Of a DNA stretch of 64,000 bases, positions 62,422-64,000 are shown piece by piece. Source of the stretch: Marisa cornuarietis (taxonomy: Eukaryota > Mollusca > Gastropoda > Architaenioglossa > Ampullariidae); the NCBI GenBank assembly GCA_004794655.1, contig SMMW01000273.1, forward strand, positions 62,001 to 126,000. Reading direction: 5' to 3'. How positions within the stretch are numbered: the stretch's first letter is position 1; every line of letters starts with the position of its first letter. A model generated the notes under the pieces. The model was given only the letters and a program-made list of their open reading frames with translations. It did no database searches and had not been told where the DNA came from. The position numbers and the translations under genes are program-made.

Positions 62422-63000
62422 AATGTTGCGAATTAAATAGATGTGATTTTTTTATTTTAACACAAATGTTCCCGTTTGTAACTGAAATCTGATTAGTTTT
62501 ACCTTGAACGCTTCCGATGAAATGTGATGATCTCAAAGTGAAAACCAGATCGAAACTCAGAAAGCGAGAAACTGATCAATGAATATTTAAAATCAGATTA
62601 GTCTTACCTTGAACGCTTGCGATAAAGTGTACGGGATGATCTCAAAGTAAATACCAGAGAAAATCAGAGAAGAGAAACTTAAAAATATAGGGCCAGAAAC
62701 AGGCGGAACACGTGCGAATGTTTGCGAGAGTGACCGTTCTTGATAAATTATATATACTTTATATATATATATATTTTTTTTTGGAAACTTTGCTAACCAT
62801 AAAGTATAAAATATAGTTTTAAGTTACTTAAAGATCTATAAAATAATAATTATTTCATCTTTAAACGTACGACGACTTGATAGTCATGAATATTCATGCC
62901 AACGTGACAGGCTCAGTCTCCGCGCGGCGATCTCCGATCCCACATCGCATTGCGCGAATGCCGGCGTTCGGTCGGTTAATGCCCGGCAATGGGCAAACCG
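62422..63000. other. Right interior of the 4.4-kb element
   Basis: A local near-repeat of 'ttaccttgaacgctt.cgat' occurs near 62501 and 62606. A TA run lies at 62757-62773 and a CpG-rich stretch at 62915-63000 ('ccgcgcggcgatctccgatc'). No frame with a recognisable motif was seen. Confidence 0.4.
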
Positions 63001-63060
63001 ACGTTACAAGATTCACCCTAGCTAGGTCCAAGCTAGGTCCAATCTTGCGTGTTTGCTGGG

Positions 63061-64000
63061 ATATAGATGACACAAGGAAAACCTAATCTTTACAATAAAT
63101 TTTACAATACCTATTGAATTGGCTTCATATTTGGTTTACTAGTGTGACTGAAGGAGTACAACACATAAATAGCCTATATAATTCATAGATGCTGCTTGAT
63201 CTTGCTTTATTTGCACTCTTACAATACACGTGATAATATATACCTGACAGAAGGAAAACCTGATACTTAAGATACCTTTCACAATACTCATTGGATTCTC
63301 TTCAAATTTGGTTTACTAGTAAGACTAAAGGAGTACAACACAAAAATAGCATATATAATTCATAGATGCTGGTTGATCTTGTTTTATTTGCACTCTTATA
63401 ACTCACATGATAATATATCGCTGACAGAAGGAAAACCTAATCTTTACAATAACTTTCACAATACCCATTGGATTGGCTTCAAATTTGGTTTACTAGTGTG
63501 ACTGAAGGAGTACAACACAAAAATAGCCTACATAATTTATAGATACTGCTTGATCTTGTTTTATTTGCACTCTTACAAAAACACGTGGTGATATTGCTCA
63601 AAGAAGGAAAACCTAATCTTTACAATAACTTTTACAATACTCATTGGATTTGCTTCAAATTTGGAATACTAGGGCGACTAAAGAAGTACAACACAAAAAT
63701 AGCCTATATAATCTATAGATGCTTCTTGATCTTGTTTTATTTGCACTCTTACAAAACACCTGATGATATTGCTCAAAGAAGGAAAACCTAATCTTTACAT
63801 TAACTTTCACAATACTCATTGGATTCGCTTCGAATTTGGAATACTAGTGTGACTGAAGAAGTACAACACAAAAATAGCCTATATAATTCAGAGATGGTTC
63901 TTGATCTTGTTTTATTTGCACTCTTACAAAACACGTGGTGATATTGCTTAAAAAAGAAAAACCTAATCTTTACAAAAACTTTGACAATACTCATTGGATT
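63061..64000. repeat. 176-bp satellite array, continuing past the right edge
   Basis: About 5.3 monomers with the same words and spacing as 56433-58643. The array is cut by the window edge. Confidence 0.95.

Larger units (their letters stand above)
58644..63060. mobile_element. 4.4-kb TIR transposon of uncertain superfamily, inserted in the satellite
   Basis: Inverted ends start cccaggaaacacgcaa (left) and cccagcaaacacgcaa (right, as complement). They match over at least 33 bp with about five differences, followed by repeated AGCTAGG words. Removing the element with one copy of AT restores the satellite consensus gataatatatag exactly, so the duplication is AT (2 bp). It carries frames on both strands, a 74-bp minisatellite and a nested MITE. 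Ends and AT duplication could fit ISL2EU-type elements, but I cannot identify a transposase. Confidence 0.82.

Noticed and set aside
56433..64000. Direct repeats considered as a CRISPR array
   Set aside because: The units are contiguous 176-bp monomers without spacers in animal-type DNA; this is a satellite.

Overview
This is animal nuclear DNA with one spliced host gene buried in transposons. Split exons with GT-AG junctions and a mixed community of non-LTR retrotransposons, tRNA-derived SINEs and cut-and-paste DNA transposons fit an intron-rich invertebrate. A mollusc or other lophotrochozoan is my best guess from the RTE, CR1/L2, Rex1-type and RNase H-bearing jockey-type mix. The sequence alone does not name a species.

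The host gene is on the minus strand and encodes a non-receptor protein tyrosine phosphatase of the PEST group (PTPN12/PTPN18/PTPN22-like). I could assemble five short exons with matching phases: 42885-42989 (start codon), 28444-28552, 20337-20413, 11701-11835 and 4283-4351. Together they give 165 residues of the N-terminal half of the phosphatase domain. The catalytic exons (WPD and HCSAG loops) must lie beyond the left edge. Introns of about 7 to 14 kb hold most of the transposons described here.

Layout. 1-4.3 kb: jockey-type LINE ('LINE A') and unassigned intron. 4.3-11.7 kb: a 5-bp-TSD hAT copy, LINE A, CR1/L2 and a pyrimidine-rich repeat ('R'). 11.8-20.3 kb: a Rex1-type LINE with two nested retrotransposons, an RTE copy split by a small hAT element, and more LINE A. 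20.4-28.4 kb: two hAT copies in opposite orientation with perfect 8-bp target duplications, plus SINEs. 28.5-42.9 kb: CR1/L2 ends, a Harbinger transposase remnant, a Ginger-type element with a dead integrase, and the second 5-bp-TSD hAT copy. 43-48.3 kb: the gene's upstream region, then a Tigger/pogo element that received an intact, apparently very young RTE LINE flanked by an identical 223-bp direct repeat. 49 kb: a THAP-domain fragment. 50.9-64 kb: an AT-rich 176-bp satellite array broken by an L1-like LINE and by a 4.4-kb TIR transposon of unclear superfamily.

A notable relationship is that the SINE family and LINE A share the same 3' tail, so LINE A probably supplies the machinery that moves the SINE. 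The most unusual structures are the 223-bp duplication around the RTE element, the 4.4-kb TIR element inside the satellite, and a foldback-like MITE with repeat-built ends. Superfamily names are pattern-based judgements made without database searches.
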